Assembly: GCA_964506325.1 (NCBI GenBank)
Contig: CAZDLO010000002.1
Location: 53,145 to 117,144, forward strand
DNA length: 64,000 bases
Source of the DNA: CAINVV01 sp964506325
GTDB taxonomy: Bacteria > Bacteroidota > Bacteroidia > Bacteroidales > Prolixibacteraceae
Direction of reading: 5' to 3'
In this document: one piece after another, positions 63,959-64,000 of the stretch
Layout of the letters: each line of letters begins with the position of its first letter
How positions within the stretch are numbered: the stretch's first letter is position 1
Notes under the pieces: model-generated
Database searches by the model: none
Seen by the model: only the letters and a program-made list of their open reading frames with translations
Told to the model about the DNA's origin: nothing
Program-made: the position numbers and the translations under genes

Positions 63959-64000
63959 CAAATATATATATAAAATATGGTACTATGCAAGACATAGTAC
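63959..64000 (-). promoter_or_regulatory. padR operon promoter with a palindromic operator on the -33 box
   Basis: On the minus strand TATATTTG (63966 to 63959) is an exact -7 box; CTTG (63991 to 63988) lies 21 bp upstream as a -33 box. GTACTATG (63980-63987) and CATAGTAC (63993-64000) form a perfect 8-bp palindrome with a 5-bp centre, placed on the -33 box. The palindrome touches the window end, so longer arms may exist outside. Confidence 0.6.

Overview
The window comes from a member of the phylum Bacteroidota. The evidence is a SusC/SusD pair, gliding-type genes (gldD and a fused gldF-gldG), DUF4831 and DUF4252 proteins, many Bacteroidota-type lipoprotein signal peptides, and promoters of the TAnnTTTG type with little Shine-Dalgarno use. 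A hydF gene for [FeFe]-hydrogenase maturation suggests an anaerobic, fermentative member, perhaps Bacteroidales-like; the sequence alone does not fix a genus. A run of ten N at 6586-6595 shows it is a draft assembly. I saw no rRNA, tRNA, CRISPR array, insertion sequence or prophage gene.

Layout. 1-3 kb: a sulfatase-modifying-enzyme-like gene cut by the window edge and a secreted GH127-like (DUF1680) hydrolase. 3-14 kb: coaD with a thioredoxin-fold lipoprotein-like partner, hydF, a POT peptide transporter, the NAD(P)HX repair enzyme, DUF4831, and an MFSD1-like transporter beside the dipeptidase pepD. 14.3-28.8 kb: a complete polysaccharide utilization locus for a beta-1,3/1,6-glucan of laminarin type (SusR-like membrane regulator, SusC, SusD, PKD surface protein, GH3, GH16, GH30). 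28.9-32.2 kb: purA-pncB and a Fur-family regulator. 32.4-36.9 kb: a small sugar-acid/deoxysugar group (secreted isomerase-like protein, L-rhamnose mutarotase, uroporphyrinogen-decarboxylase-like protein, PL22-like propeller). 37-48 kb: relA/spoT, a glycosyltransferase, surE, lpxB, gldF-gldG fusion, dnaN, a 3'-5' exonuclease. 48.2-54.5 kb: an acylpyruvase-like enzyme, a phosphopantetheinyl transferase, gldD, ssb, mutY, HU, a 30-residue basic (probably ribosomal) protein and rng; this is the classic flavobacterial gldD-gldE-ssb-mutY-HU-rng neighbourhood but with gldE absent. 54.6-60 kb: DsbD, a nicotinamidase-like hydrolase, smpB, miaA, map. 60-64 kb: a PadR-PspC-DUF4252-C45 hydrolase operon whose promoter is covered by a perfect palindrome at the very end of the window.

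How the parts fit. The glucan locus would be sensed by the membrane regulator, which probably acts at three helically phased repeats just upstream of the susC promoter; SusC/SusD and the PKD protein capture and import oligosaccharides cut by the lipoprotein GH16 and GH30 enzymes and finished by GH3. Peptide use is served by POT, MFSD1-like, PepD and Map proteins. NAD metabolism is represented by PncB, a PncA-like hydrolase and the NAD(P)HX repair enzyme. The most noteworthy signals are the phased repeats at 17401-17456, the PadR operator on the -33 box at 63980-64000, the missing gldE, the gldF-gldG fusion, the unannotated 30-codon gene at 52757, and a HydF that lacks a normal NKxD motif.
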